A stretch of DNA of 64,000 bases from Verrucomicrobiota bacterium (GCA_019239825.1 JAFAZK010000145.1:1-64000), one strand, 5' to 3'. Counted from the stretch's first letter, positions 16,331-24,992 are shown. Notes: generated by a model not told the origin, from the sequence alone. A program made the numbers and translations.

Positions 16331-17833
16331 CTGGTAAACATTACAAAGGCGAAACGTCTGGTAAACGTATTGTGGCAATCGCTAATTCCGGTCTTGTTTG
16401 CTCCCAGTTGTCTCCATGCGCAGGGCATGGGCAGTCCAAAGCCGTCGCCGAGCCCCCTCGTCCAGAGTTCGACGAAAGCGACACCTTCGAAAACTAGCCG
16501 GGCGCTCAAACCGGTTACCCCACCTCCAAATATAAACGAAGGTCCACCAAAAAAACTTTCACTCAAGCAGGCAGAAGCTATCGCCCTTCGATATGCACCC
16601 TCACTGGGGGCTGCTTACTTCAATGCGCAAGCAGCCAAGGACGTTGTTAAAGAGGCCCGTTCTCAATTCTTTCCGCAAATCCAGGGCATCGTCACTGCGG
16701 TTGGAACTTCGAACGCGATCAAAAACGAATTCGGCGGAACGAATAGTTCTGTGCCCCAGATCCGGCTAGGTGCTTCCGGCGGACTCAACAATCCCACGAT
16801 TCTTAGCCGTGAATCTCAAGGGTTAAACATCACTCAGTTGATCTTTGATTTTGGCCGGACCGCTAATCTCACCGCCGCGGCCCACTTCGACGCATTATCT
16901 CAAGCTCAAAAAACGGAGTTAGTCCGGGCACAAGTCGTCTATCGAGTTGATCGTGCTTATCTGAACGTGCTCAAAGCGGAAGCTCTTTTGGATGTCGCGC
17001 AGCAAACCGTGTCAGACCGGCAAGTCTTATTCGATGACATCAAGGCTCTGGCCCAAAACAAATTGAAATCGGATCTGGATCAGAGCTTTGCTCAGGCTAA
17101 CCTCGACCAAGCAAAACAGCTGCTGCTCCAGACAGAGAACGCGGTGGGCGAAGCGTTCGCCGAGCTAAGCGCGGCACTCGGATACAAAATTGAGTACCGG
17201 TTCGAGCTATCGGAGCAACCGCTAACCCCATTCCCAAAAGAAACTGCAGACTCGCTCACCCAGTTGGCCTTAAGAATCCGACCTGACGTGATTGGCATGC
17301 GCGACCAAGTGCTTTCTGCCCAGAAACGGACATTGGCGGAAAGAGATGCTCGCTTGCCGAGCATCGCGGCCCTTGGAACGATCGGACGAACGCCGATAGG
17401 TGATCCCGGTGTCCAAGGTAATTACGCAGCAGCCGGTGTCGTGGTTCAGGTTCCGGTTTTTACCGGTGGGTTGCTTTCGTCTCGGCAAGACGAAGCCTTT
17501 TTGCGGGCAAATGCTGAGCAAAAGTCGCTGGATGATACCGAGACTCAGGTAGTTGCCGCCGTCCATGCGGCCTGGCTAGACGCTTCGACAGCGCTCAAGA
17601 ACATCGATGTCACCGAGGCGCTTGCCGCAAGCTCCGATCAAGCATTGATTCTGGCGGAAGCGCAATATCGGGCGGGTCAAACTTCGATCATCGAACTAAG
17701 CCAAGCTCAGCTGACAGATATTCAAGCCGAAATCTCCGCCGCCGCTGCGAAATACGATTACCAGATTCTGCGCACCGCCCTCGATTTTCAGGTGGGAACA
17801 ATCCAGTATGAAATCCCAAGGCCAGCTAAGTAA
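16331..17833 (+). CDS. TolC-like outer membrane efflux channel
   Basis: From about 16540 the protein is an OEP-family channel with two repeats of long helices (LKQAEAIALRYAPSLGAAYF, QAQKTELVRAQVVYRVDRAY) and short beta strands. A signal peptide is clear at KAKRLVNVLWQSLIPVLFAP then SCLHA. The open frame extends up to an ATG at 15950, and an ATG also occurs at 16180, but both starts would translate repeat B1 ahead of the signal peptide. The only starts placing the signal peptide at the N-terminus are non-standard (CTG at 16331 or ATT at 16340); TTG at 16370 would remove its basic part. I give 16331 as a minimal boundary; the true start is unresolved. Confidence 0.82.
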   Translation: MVNITKAKRLVNVLWQSLIPVLFAPSCLHAQGMGSPKPSPSPLVQSSTKATPSKTSRALKPVTPPPNINEGPPKKLSLKQAEAIALRYAPSLGAAYFNAQAAKDVVKEARSQFFPQIQGIVTAVGTSNAIKNEFGGTNSSVPQIRLGASGGLNNPTILSRESQGLNITQLIFDFGRTANLTAAAHFDALSQAQKTELVRAQVVYRVDRAYLNVLKAEALLDVAQQTVSDRQVLFDDIKALAQNKLKSDLDQSFAQANLDQAKQLLLQTENAVGEAFAELSAALGYKIEYRFELSEQPLTPFPKETADSLTQLALRIRPDVIGMRDQVLSAQKRTLAERDARLPSIAALGTIGRTPIGDPGVQGNYAAAGVVVQVPVFTGGLLSSRQDEAFLRANAEQKSLDDTETQVVAAVHAAWLDASTALKNIDVTEALAASSDQALILAEAQYRAGQTSIIELSQAQLTDIQAEISAAAAKYDYQILRTALDFQVGTIQYEIPRPAK

Positions 17834-17933
17834 GGGCGAAACGGTGATAAGGCGAATCGGCGAGATAGCGAAGGCCGTTATAACAGCAAATAATTGATCG
17901 ATTCACGCGGCGGTACCGCGGAGTTGCCAGTGC

Positions 17934-18236
17934 CTGGAGGGGAGCCGCTTTGCAATGTGGCAGCTCTGTCGGCTGTTAGCGGGCGGCTCCCGAGAACGTC
18001 TCTACGCGTCGCAGTTCAAGCGGCTGTGTCCTACTCGACTCCAATAAGCGAACACGTTGGGCAACACGGCACGCTAGGCGATTCCCGGGAATTACCAGCG
18101 TAATGTTCTGTCCATCGCGTCGATGCGATTGCGATTGAGACCGCGGCCGATAGAACTGCTACACGTTGAGACGTTCCCGGGAGCCGCCTGCTAACAATCG
18201 ATAGAGCTCCCACATTGAAAAGCGGCTCCCCTCCAG
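17934..18236. repeat. family B nested-palindrome element, copy B2
   Basis: Outer arms 17934-17960 and 18210-18236 are inverted with one mismatch in 27 bp. Inner arms at about 17975-18002 and 18168-18195 match with two mismatches in 28. The arms sit symmetrically about 41 bp from each end. The short ORFs within are translations of the palindrome. The rest of the gap (17834-18322) holds nothing else I recognise. Confidence 0.88.
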
Positions 18237-18322
18237 GGATCGATGGCTCCGCGATGGTGCCACTTGATAAACCTATTCTTTTCCCTACCCCAGTTTTCGA
18301 GGACGAAAACGATTATGGGTCT

Positions 18323-19018
18323 CTATCTCGCCGGGATAGCCAACCGATAACCGAATCCGCGAACAGTCTCAATATACCGGGCGCAGTCGCCAAGCTTATC
18401 TCTAAGCCGGCGCATATGGGTATCTACGGTCCGGGTATCGATGACCGAATCGTAGCCCCAGACATCGCTTAGTAGCCGGTCCCGGCCTTGTACCCGGCCG
18501 TGCCGCTCCATCAATATCCGGAGAAGCTTGAACTCAGTGGCCGTGCATTCCACGAGTCGATTGGCAGCCTTTACCTCGTGACGAGAACAATCGAGGATTA
18601 ACTCTCCGACCCTAATCCGTTCGCTGTCATCCTTATCCTTGGTAGAGCCGCGCCGGCGAAAGATCGCCCGGATGCGAAGGACGAGCTCTCTCGGACTGAA
18701 CGGCTTGATGACATAATCGTCGGCGCCGAGCTCGAACCCGATTACCCTATCAATTTCGTCCGCTCTCGCCGAAAGGATCAGAACCACCACCTCACGCGTC
18801 CGAATATCCCCTTTGATCGCACGACAGAGATCGAGCCCCGACATCTGGGGCAGCATCAGATCAAGAACAACCAAAGCTGGTGGATTACTTTTAATCAAGT
18901 CCAAGGCAGATAAACCATCTGCGCTCACTTCGACAGAGAACCCGGCCTTACCGAGGTGATGCCCAATCAGGTCGGCCACATCGGCTTCGTCCTCCACGAT
19001 TAGAATCCGTTCACTCAT
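18323..19018 (-). CDS. PhoB/OmpR-type response regulator, orphan
   Basis: The 231-residue protein has a receiver domain (MSERILIVEDEAD, phospho-acceptor Asp53 in VVLDLMLPQMSG, Lys in YVIKPFSPREL) and a winged-helix domain (ECTATEFKLLRILMERHGRV, DTRTVDTHMRRLRDKLG, ETVRGFGYRL), most similar to PhoB/RegX3 proteins. No histidine kinase gene is adjacent on either side: repeat B2 lies downstream and a micro-repeat region upstream. It could be the PhoB acting with pstB and the porin operons, but that is only a hypothesis. Confidence 0.92.
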   Translation of the reverse strand: MSERILIVEDEADVADLIGHHLGKAGFSVEVSADGLSALDLIKSNPPALVVLDLMLPQMSGLDLCRAIKGDIRTREVVVLILSARADEIDRVIGFELGADDYVIKPFSPRELVLRIRAIFRRRGSTKDKDDSERIRVGELILDCSRHEVKAANRLVECTATEFKLLRILMERHGRVQGRDRLLSDVWGYDSVIDTRTVDTHMRRLRDKLGDCARYIETVRGFGYRLAIPAR

Positions 19019-19090
19019 TAAGCGTACGCGAAAGGAACATGGTAAGACCGAGAAAAAAAAAGACGCAAGTCCCGAATATAAACAAATCTA

Positions 19091-19630
19091 CCGCGAATGG
19101 ACACGAATGAACGCGAATAAAAGACAATCACTCGTGTGAATTGGCGTCCCTTCGTAGCCTGTCCGCCATCGCTTATCGCACCAAAAAGTTCTCGATGTGG
19201 CTCCAGCCCGGGTGCCGCGAGAGATTGTCACGCGTGCCCGTATTTTGATACAGTGACCGGGGAAACGATGCTCTTACGCGCTGTCATCGAAGAGACCGAA
19301 ACTGAGATCGCCGTCGTGACCTTCTATAGACCAAACAAGCGAGATGCATTTGCGCTAACCAAGAGTAAAAAACGTCTGGCACAAAGGTTTCGCTCTACCT
19401 CTGCGTCCGCCGCGTCCTCTGCGCGAGGCTTTATCTTTAGGATTCAGGCAGCAATTGACACGCCGCGGACGTGAGACTAAACAATCGACCGCGAATGGAC
19501 ACGAATTGAAGCGAAGACAAAAGGAATAAATCCGACCGCAGATTTAATCGGCCGTCGTTAAAGCTATGGCAGACAGGCTGCGAACTCACGCGAATAGTTC
19601 ACCCCTTATTCGTGTTCATTCGCGGTTAAT
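19091..19630. repeat. inverted micro-repeat arms (CGCGAATGGACACGAATG type)
   Basis: Imperfect tandem 9-10 bp units (GCGAATGGAC, ACGAATGAAC, GCGAAT) occur at 19091-19120 and 19487-19518. The inverted form (TTATTCGTGTTCATTCGCGG) lies at 19607-19626. The arms flank a stretch with only a degraded coding fragment. Another unit-type repeat (CTCTGCGTCCGCCGCGTCCT) is at about 19398-19428. Confidence 0.65.
19136..19474 (+). pseudogene. possible remnant of a small toxin-like (DUF4258-like) gene
   Basis: The middle of this frame (GETMLLRAVIEETETEIAVV then TFYRPNK) resembles the C-terminal strands of DUF4258-like proteins. The start lacks a ribosome-binding site, the N-terminal part matches nothing I know, and the C-terminal third is translated micro-repeat. 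It may be a decayed toxin-antitoxin partner; a chance frame is equally possible. Confidence 0.25.
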
Positions 19631-19635
19631 TTTTT

Positions 19636-19705
19636 AATCTCCGAGATCCGGGTTAATGAGTATGGACTATAATCTCCGAGATCCGGGTCAATGAGTATAG
19701 ACTAC
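19636..19705 (+). repeat. 35-bp tandem duplication across an antitoxin-toxin junction
   Basis: Two 35-bp copies (19636-19670 and 19671-19705) differ at three positions. Each encodes a short tail NLRDPG(Q) ending in a stop that overlaps an ATGAGTAT(G/A)GACTA toxin start, the usual ATGA overlap of an antitoxin and its toxin. The frame of the tail is closed by a stop codon just upstream of the first copy, so the body of the antitoxin is absent. Confidence 0.6.
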
Positions 19706-20131
19706 TATGCGGACACCGGTTTCCTGATCTCACTTTACATCAACGAGACCACAACTGCTGCTGCTAACTCTGCTGTGAAAGCGGTCACGCAGCCCCTTCC
19801 ATTGATGCCGCTCGGTTTCCTTGAGCTTCGCAATGCTCTCTATCTGGCAGTGTTCAAGAAGCAAATACAAGAGAGAATCCGGCGCGCTGCCTGGCAAACG
19901 ATGGAGCGGGACATTCACAATCGGGTTTTTATGAAGGTTCAACTCGACACAGACAGGCTCCACGATAAGGCCGCCGACTTGGCTAATAAACATAGTGCGA
20001 CCGCAGGGACCCGCACCTTAGATCTCGTCCATGTCGCCGCAGCCCTGCTGCTTGGCACCAAGTTTTTCCTGAGTTTTGACCATCGTCAGCGAAACGTAGC
20101 TAAGCGCGAAGACCTCGAAATTCTTCCCTAA
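19691..20131 (+). CDS. PIN-domain ribonuclease (VapC-like toxin) without an intact antitoxin
   Basis: The 146-residue protein has the PIN fold acidic residues: Asp7 in YYADTGFLISLY, Glu in LGFLELRNALY, Asp in TRTLDLVHVAAALLLG and Asp in FLSFDHRQRN. VapC-type proteins are Mg-dependent RNases usually neutralised by an upstream antitoxin. Upstream lies only a duplicated seven-codon tail of such an antitoxin, cut off by micro-repeat DNA. The toxin is intact by length, so it may be tolerated because it is weakly translated, controlled elsewhere, or inactive. Confidence 0.85.
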   Translation: MSIDYYADTGFLISLYINETTTAAANSAVKAVTQPLPLMPLGFLELRNALYLAVFKKQIQERIRRAAWQTMERDIHNRVFMKVQLDTDRLHDKAADLANKHSATAGTRTLDLVHVAAALLLGTKFFLSFDHRQRNVAKREDLEILP

Positions 20132-20294
20132 CGACATGGGCACGGATCACAGGGACCACCGCAGGTGATCTACTGGCGTTCACGGTTACAGTTCACGGCT
20201 TAACGGTCGGAGCCACTTTTACGGTGGGCATGCAGCAAACCGGCGGCTGTCGCCAGGCGTCCTCCAATTTGCTATTTGCTATTCTGTAAAAAAA

Positions 20295-20324
20295 ATCTCC
20301 CCGCCTGTTTCCAGGCGGGGAGAT
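20295..20324 (-). terminator. intrinsic terminator of the LamB-like porin gene
   Basis: ATCTCCCCGCCTG and CAGGCGGGGAGAT form a perfect 13-bp stem with a 4-nt loop, followed on the minus strand by a run of T. It lies 34 nt past the stop codon. The rest of 20132-20294 contains a TTCACGGTTACAGTTCACGG micro-repeat and no gene. Confidence 0.9.
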
Positions 20325-20357
20325 CCAATTGCTGCTAACTAAGCTACTCGATTCGGT

Positions 20358-22253
20358 TTAGAAGAACCATTCAACCTGGGTGCCGAACAGCCATCCATGG
20401 TTGGTGTTGCCGTTGTAAGGAGGAGCGTAGTCACCGCCGCCGTTTTCTTGAATCGGTGTGGTCAACCCTTTGAGGTGGTCAGACCAAATGGCGTAGGTGG
20501 CAAAGAAACGGATCTCAGGCTTGGTATAATAACCGCCTTTCGGCTTGATGACTGGACCGACATCGAAGATGCCCATCCAACCCGAATGGCCGAAACCAGG
20601 GAAACCAGAAGCGCCATTCGTCGTGTTGCTCTCGTAGATACCCGCAAATTGCCCTTGGATAGCAATATTATCGGCAAGCCAGATGGCTGGACGCGTACCA
20701 AAGTCAACCCAGTGGGCGTGACCTGAAGCAACTTTCGAGCTGATTGGCTCGTTCGGATTAGCTACGTTTCCGCCGATGCCAACGCCAGGTCCGGTGAAAC
20801 CGCCTACTGCCGAACCATTATACGAATCGTTCCAGTTGGCCCAGAGACCAACAGAGAACCATGGCTGGGGTGGCGCAGGAGCCGGGGCTACCGGTGCTAC
20901 CGCTTTTCCGTCCTTCGACATTCCCGCAGCTGGGGCAGGCTCGGAGTGGTACCACGGTCCAGCAAGATAGAACTGGAACCCAGCCCTATAAGTGAACCCA
21001 TGGTCGAGCGCGTCGCCTATATTGATCTGTTGGCCGGCCGGCGTGGCAGGATGGTAGTGTAGGAACAGACTCTCGGCCGCTGAGACTCCACCGAAGTCAG
21101 TGCCCGAACCAAAGTTCGTTACACCTCTGCCGAACAGCGCATAGGCCGTGAACGAATTATTGCCGCCGCCAGGACCGAACTGCACATTATAGATTGCGCC
21201 GCCACCAATACCCCAAGCAGTATTCGTGTGAACCGGATTTGTCAGGTCAACGATATTGCCGTTGTTGTTGTAGGTCTGGTTGAAGGTACCGCCCTTTTCG
21301 ACGTTGCCGATCAGGACCAGCGCCAACGTGCCCACACCGACATTGATCTTCTCCAAGCGGACATCAAACGTGTGCTTAAAGTACGACCCGATACCCGGCG
21401 ATATATTGCTGGCATCCAGACCGCCAATCCAGGCAATCTCAAGTTGTCCGATACCAACGTTGACGTTTTGAACGCCAACGCCGTAACCGGACGTATCCAA
21501 CCAGAAATAATCGTCTGGATCGGTGTTAAACCGGTCGTAGAAACGTTGACCACCCCAGAACGTAACCTCAGGAGCAGTCTTGAAGACGTTGCTCACCGAT
21601 AGGAACGCCTGGCGCATCACGAAATCGAAATTGTTGCCGCTTCTGTTAATGTTACTACCCAGAATGTTACCATCGAACGTCGTGCGTTGCTGAACGTAAC
21701 GGATAGCCGGAGTGAACGTCATGGATACATCCATGACATCCGGGCTGTCACCCAACATATGGGCCTGCATCCAGGTCAATTCAAAGTAGGTGTCGTTTTC
21801 GTTACCCAAACGCTCACGCCCGCCGGGCGCTTGCGGTGAATCGAAACTGAAGTTGCCGCCGCCCCCGTTCCCGTTGAACTGGAAACCGGCACGGACGTAC
21901 GCCGAGAAGGTGAAGTTACGGGTCAACGATTTCAGAAATGACTCGTCAAGCGTTGGCGCTGCAGTGACTTCTTTACCATCGGCGTCGGTTAGGACGCGGG
22001 TATTCAGGATCGAACCGGTGTCAGCCTTGGATTCCAAGGATTTCATCTCGGCTTCCATCGCAGAAATACGATCTTCGTACTCCTTCTGCATCTTCTGCAT
22101 TTGGGTCTTCAATGCAGAAACGTCATTCTGATTCTGACCACTGTTTTGGTCAGCACTCTGGGCAAAAAGCCCACCAGAAGCCAGCAACGTAAGGCTCGCT
22201 GCTAGCAACGGTCTTAGACCCGGGAGTCTGGGGAAACTAACCGGAAGACACAT
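20358..22253 (-). CDS. LamB-like carbohydrate porin with N-terminal coiled coil
   Basis: The 631-residue protein has a signal peptide ending at LFA-QSA. A periplasmic coiled coil at about 40-75 (VSALKTQMQKMQKEYEDRIS) follows, then a beta-barrel with maltoporin-family signatures: FTFSAYVRAGFQFNG near the start, TYFELTW, PEVTFWGGQRFYDRFNTD then DYFWLDTSGYG, and a terminal FF. LamB-type porins pass sugars; the coiled coil usually trimerises or binds peptidoglycan in related proteins. The GAGGAG motif lies about 15 nt before the ATG, unusually far. A strong terminator follows the gene. Substrate is unknown. Confidence 0.88.
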   Translation of the reverse strand: MCLPVSFPRLPGLRPLLAASLTLLASGGLFAQSADQNSGQNQNDVSALKTQMQKMQKEYEDRISAMEAEMKSLESKADTGSILNTRVLTDADGKEVTAAPTLDESFLKSLTRNFTFSAYVRAGFQFNGNGGGGNFSFDSPQAPGGRERLGNENDTYFELTWMQAHMLGDSPDVMDVSMTFTPAIRYVQQRTTFDGNILGSNINRSGNNFDFVMRQAFLSVSNVFKTAPEVTFWGGQRFYDRFNTDPDDYFWLDTSGYGVGVQNVNVGIGQLEIAWIGGLDASNISPGIGSYFKHTFDVRLEKINVGVGTLALVLIGNVEKGGTFNQTYNNNGNIVDLTNPVHTNTAWGIGGGAIYNVQFGPGGGNNSFTAYALFGRGVTNFGSGTDFGGVSAAESLFLHYHPATPAGQQINIGDALDHGFTYRAGFQFYLAGPWYHSEPAPAAGMSKDGKAVAPVAPAPAPPQPWFSVGLWANWNDSYNGSAVGGFTGPGVGIGGNVANPNEPISSKVASGHAHWVDFGTRPAIWLADNIAIQGQFAGIYESNTTNGASGFPGFGHSGWMGIFDVGPVIKPKGGYYTKPEIRFFATYAIWSDHLKGLTTPIQENGGGDYAPPYNGNTNHGWLFGTQVEWFF

Positions 22254-22630
22254 TGTTTGATTTATTTACTCCTCGTTATCGGGGGATTGTGGTTGAAGGG
22301 CGTTTTAGGAGTACCGAAAATTGTGTCTAAATGTCTAGTCGAAATATGAATTTTTTTTAAACATTTTCGGCATCAGTATTGTCGCGCGACTCAGCGACTG
22401 AGAAAAGTTGAAGACATGTAATCCCTCGAAGGTAAGGTGAAGATGCTCGCCGAACCCGGGACAGACGTCGCCAGATAACCGTCCCAGACGGCTTGCCAGA
22501 GACGCAGCCGACCACCTGGCCAGCTGGCAGGTTTTTGAACTACGGCTCAGTAGGTCAATTAATTATAGCTTCTGCCAAAAACTGCACGGGTTCCCGAGAA
22601 GCGACGTCTGATGAGAGCCAACTTCTATGC

Positions 22631-22776
22631 CGCTCCTAACGGAGCTGGTCGCTCTCTACATTACCCGTTGCTATAAAGATTTCGCTCCTCCGGAGCTAGG
22701 CATGGGATCGGCTGAATCAAACCAGAACGAAATCAAGTTTTTCAACGCCAGCTCCGGAGGAGCGAAATCTTTATAG
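22631..22776. repeat. R-family repeats including a perfect inverted pair
   Basis: A short copy lies at 22631-22648. Full copies at 22671-22697 and 22750-22776 are perfect 27-bp inverted repeats of each other. The right copy overlaps the end of the HAD gene and supplies its stop codon. The remaining 22254-22630 contains the upstream region of the LamB-like gene and no supported gene. Confidence 0.8.
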
Positions 22777-23544
22777 CGCCGGACAGATCCTACGGAGTGC
22801 TTCGGCGACGCCGTCTCCACCAGCTTGTTCTGCTACGTAACCGCCGTGACATCTAACCCTTTCTTTGACCTCATCCACACTGTTGGCGGGACAAGCCAAA
22901 TGACGGGCGATCTCAGAGTCGAGCATCGGTAAATCGTTGAAGTTGTCCCCTGCGGCAAAAGTCTCATGCGGTTCAACTCCTAGATGAGTTTGCAGCGCTT
23001 TGAGTACAGACCCTTTATGATAAAACGAGTGGCAAAACCGGAGATAAATGGAGTTTCTCTGGAAAGACAAATTTGCGACCGGCCGGCATTTCAAGCGCAG
23101 GTATTCTACGGTGCGGTCCATCTCATCGTTGTTTTGCGCAATCAATCCAACCATCCGCCCATGCTCCCGATAGGAACGCACCTGTCGCTCATTCGTGATG
23201 TAAGCCTCGATCTCAGCCAAAAGTATAGCGGCCTCGATGTAGAGTTCCTCGTGATCTTGGTGGCATCGTTCATTCCATTCGGATAACGGTTCCCACCCTT
23301 GTTTCGTCCTGCAAAAGACCTCTCGTTCGGTCGTCAGTGCAAAGTCGGGTATCGCAGGGAAAAGTTCCATCCCTTGATCCACCAGGGCCAAATTGCGCCC
23401 CGTGTTAATAGCCAGCAGCGCGCCTCCTTTTCTCAGCGCGGCCAGACAACGCACTAATTCTTCACTAACCGCCGCTTTCCCATCCAACCAAGGCCCGACC
23501 ATGGTGCCGTCGAAATCTAAGCTGAGAAGGCGGAGGTTAGTCAT
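22771..23544 (-). CDS. HAD-superfamily phosphatase, Cof/IIB type
   Basis: The 257-residue protein has HAD motif I (LSLDFDGTMVG, nucleophile Asp), motif II (LLAINTGRN), motif III Lys (HKGSVLKALQ) and motif IV (FAAGDNFNDLPML). The cap between motifs II and III is of the C2B type found in Cof-like sugar or cofactor phosphatases. The final codons and TAA stop are contributed by an R-family repeat, so the C-terminus may have been trimmed. No operon partner is evident; an inverted micro-repeat separates it from the gspF gene upstream in sequence. Confidence 0.88.
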   Translation of the reverse strand: MTNLRLLSLDFDGTMVGPWLDGKAAVSEELVRCLAALRKGGALLAINTGRNLALVDQGMELFPAIPDFALTTEREVFCRTKQGWEPLSEWNERCHQDHEELYIEAAILLAEIEAYITNERQVRSYREHGRMVGLIAQNNDEMDRTVEYLRLKCRPVANLSFQRNSIYLRFCHSFYHKGSVLKALQTHLGVEPHETFAAGDNFNDLPMLDSEIARHLACPANSVDEVKERVRCHGGYVAEQAGGDGVAEALRRICPAL

Positions 23545-23559
23545 GCTAGAAACGGGTGG

Positions 23560-23732
23560 GAGGTGGCTGGAAAGTAATCAGTAGGTCAGTAATCAGTGCT
23601 CCACGAGCGACGGCTGAGCTTTGGAAATACTGGCTTTATGCAAACCGTCAAGTTCCGAACCGGATCTCAACATCGTGACAACTCTTACTGACTACTGGCT
23701 CACTGATTACTGATTACTAATCCGAGCCACCT
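23560..23732. repeat. inverted micro-repeat hairpin (AGTAATCAGTA type)
   Basis: Left arm 23560-23602 contains AGTAATCAGTAGGTCAGTAA; right arm 23686-23732 contains its inverse (CTGATTACTGATTACTAATC). The homology extends outward into GAGGTGGCT/AGCCACCTC. The arms enclose about 85 nt between the HAD and gspF genes. Confidence 0.75.
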
Positions 23733-23756
23733 CTCGTCGCTCGCCTCATGCCACCG

Positions 23757-24992
23757 TCATCCATTCTGCAACCCGGAGACGGCATCAAAGATGCCGTTAA
23801 TAATTGAGTAAGCGATAATGCCGACCATACCGGCCATTACAAAAATCACGACCGGTTGAATCAGCGCAGTCAGCCGCTGAATCTTGAGATTCAATTCCTT
23901 GTCATACTTCTGCCCGACCTTATCCAGCGCCTTAGCCAGATCACCCGTCTGCTCGCCAACGGCGACCATATCGATAAACATCGGTGGAAAATCGGTCAGC
24001 TTCTCTAATCCTCTCGAAAAAGATCCGCCTTCTCCCACGTAATCGGTTACCTTTTGAATGAGCACCTGCCAGTGTTCGTTGCCTGTCCCCCCTCTCACCA
24101 GTTGCAGGCCGTTCAGCAAAGGGAGACCATTTTGAACCAGGTTCGCCAACGTTTGAGCGAATTGAGCGTAGAAACGTCCGCGAAGCACCCCACCAACTAC
24201 AGGCAGTCCGATCTGGGTTTGATGCCACCAGCGACGACCTCCCGGCGTATGGATTAATTGCCAAAACCCGACAACGAGCAGCACGACAGCTCCCAAGATG
24301 GCCCACCAGTAATTCGCCATAAACCCACTGGTTTGGATCAATAACCGGGTCAATAACGGAATCTCTTTGCCGGTTTTTTCAAACAGGACCGTGATCTGCG
24401 GGACCAGATAGGTCATGAAAATGAAGATCAACCCAATACCGACCACGAAAATCATGGCCGGATAAGTCAACGCCGCAAACACCTTGGCTTGCAGGTCGTT
24501 CATGGTAACCAGAAACTGCGCTTGCCGGCGGAGCAGCTGAGGTAAAGATCCGCTTATTTCCCCGGCAGACACCAAATTGCAATACAAGTCGCCGAAACTC
24601 GGGCAGACAGCACGCATCGCCGAGGAAAGGCTGCTGCCGTCACGAACATGGGAACGAAGCGAACCGGCTACATTCTTTAGTGCAGAAAGCTCTTTGCGCT
24701 TCTCCATCACATGCAGGGCGGGGTCAATCTGCAGCCCGGCATCTAAAAGATCACTCAGTTCTTCGGTAAAACGAATGATCTGTACCCGGGAAAGACGGAA
24801 TTTGGTGGTTACAGCGGCGCGTTCCGCTACTGCCTGTTTGCGACCGTTTACACCGTCTTTCTCCTCGATCCTGATTGGTTGAAGCCGATCGACGTCGAGT
24901 TTTTTGAAGACCTCCGCCCGGCTTTGAGCCGTCAGTTCTCCGCGAACGCGTTTACCTCCTCGGTTCACTGCCTCAAAGACAAATGTCGGCAT
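23757..24992 (-). CDS. type II secretion/type IV pilus inner-membrane platform protein GspF/PilC
   Basis: The 411-residue protein has the N-terminal MPTFVFEAVNRGGKRVRGEL segment and two GspF domains, each with helical cytoplasmic parts (FTEELSDLLDAGLQIDPAL; FAQTLANLVQNGLPLLNGLQ). Three membrane segments are present, the last (PVVIFVMAGMVGIIAYSIIN) near the C-terminus. It anchors the assembly ATPase and drives pseudopilus or pilus assembly. The matching ATPase gene lies upstream in the transcription direction, separated by an inverted micro-repeat. No pilin, secretin or prepilin peptidase gene is in the window. Confidence 0.92.
   Translation of the reverse strand: MPTFVFEAVNRGGKRVRGELTAQSRAEVFKKLDVDRLQPIRIEEKDGVNGRKQAVAERAAVTTKFRLSRVQIIRFTEELSDLLDAGLQIDPALHVMEKRKELSALKNVAGSLRSHVRDGSSLSSAMRAVCPSFGDLYCNLVSAGEISGSLPQLLRRQAQFLVTMNDLQAKVFAALTYPAMIFVVGIGLIFIFMTYLVPQITVLFEKTGKEIPLLTRLLIQTSGFMANYWWAILGAVVLLVVGFWQLIHTPGGRRWWHQTQIGLPVVGGVLRGRFYAQFAQTLANLVQNGLPLLNGLQLVRGGTGNEHWQVLIQKVTDYVGEGGSFSRGLEKLTDFPPMFIDMVAVGEQTGDLAKALDKVGQKYDKELNLKIQRLTALIQPVVIFVMAGMVGIIAYSIINGIFDAVSGLQNG

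Noticed and set aside
17894-18213. Pair of 60-69 codon ORFs on opposite strands
   Set aside because: They lie within palindromic element B2 and show no conserved protein features.
23560-23732. Possible CRISPR-like tandem repeats at the micro-repeat sites
   Set aside because: Units are only 6-11 bp, imperfect, without unique spacers, and arranged as inverted arms; there are no cas genes.
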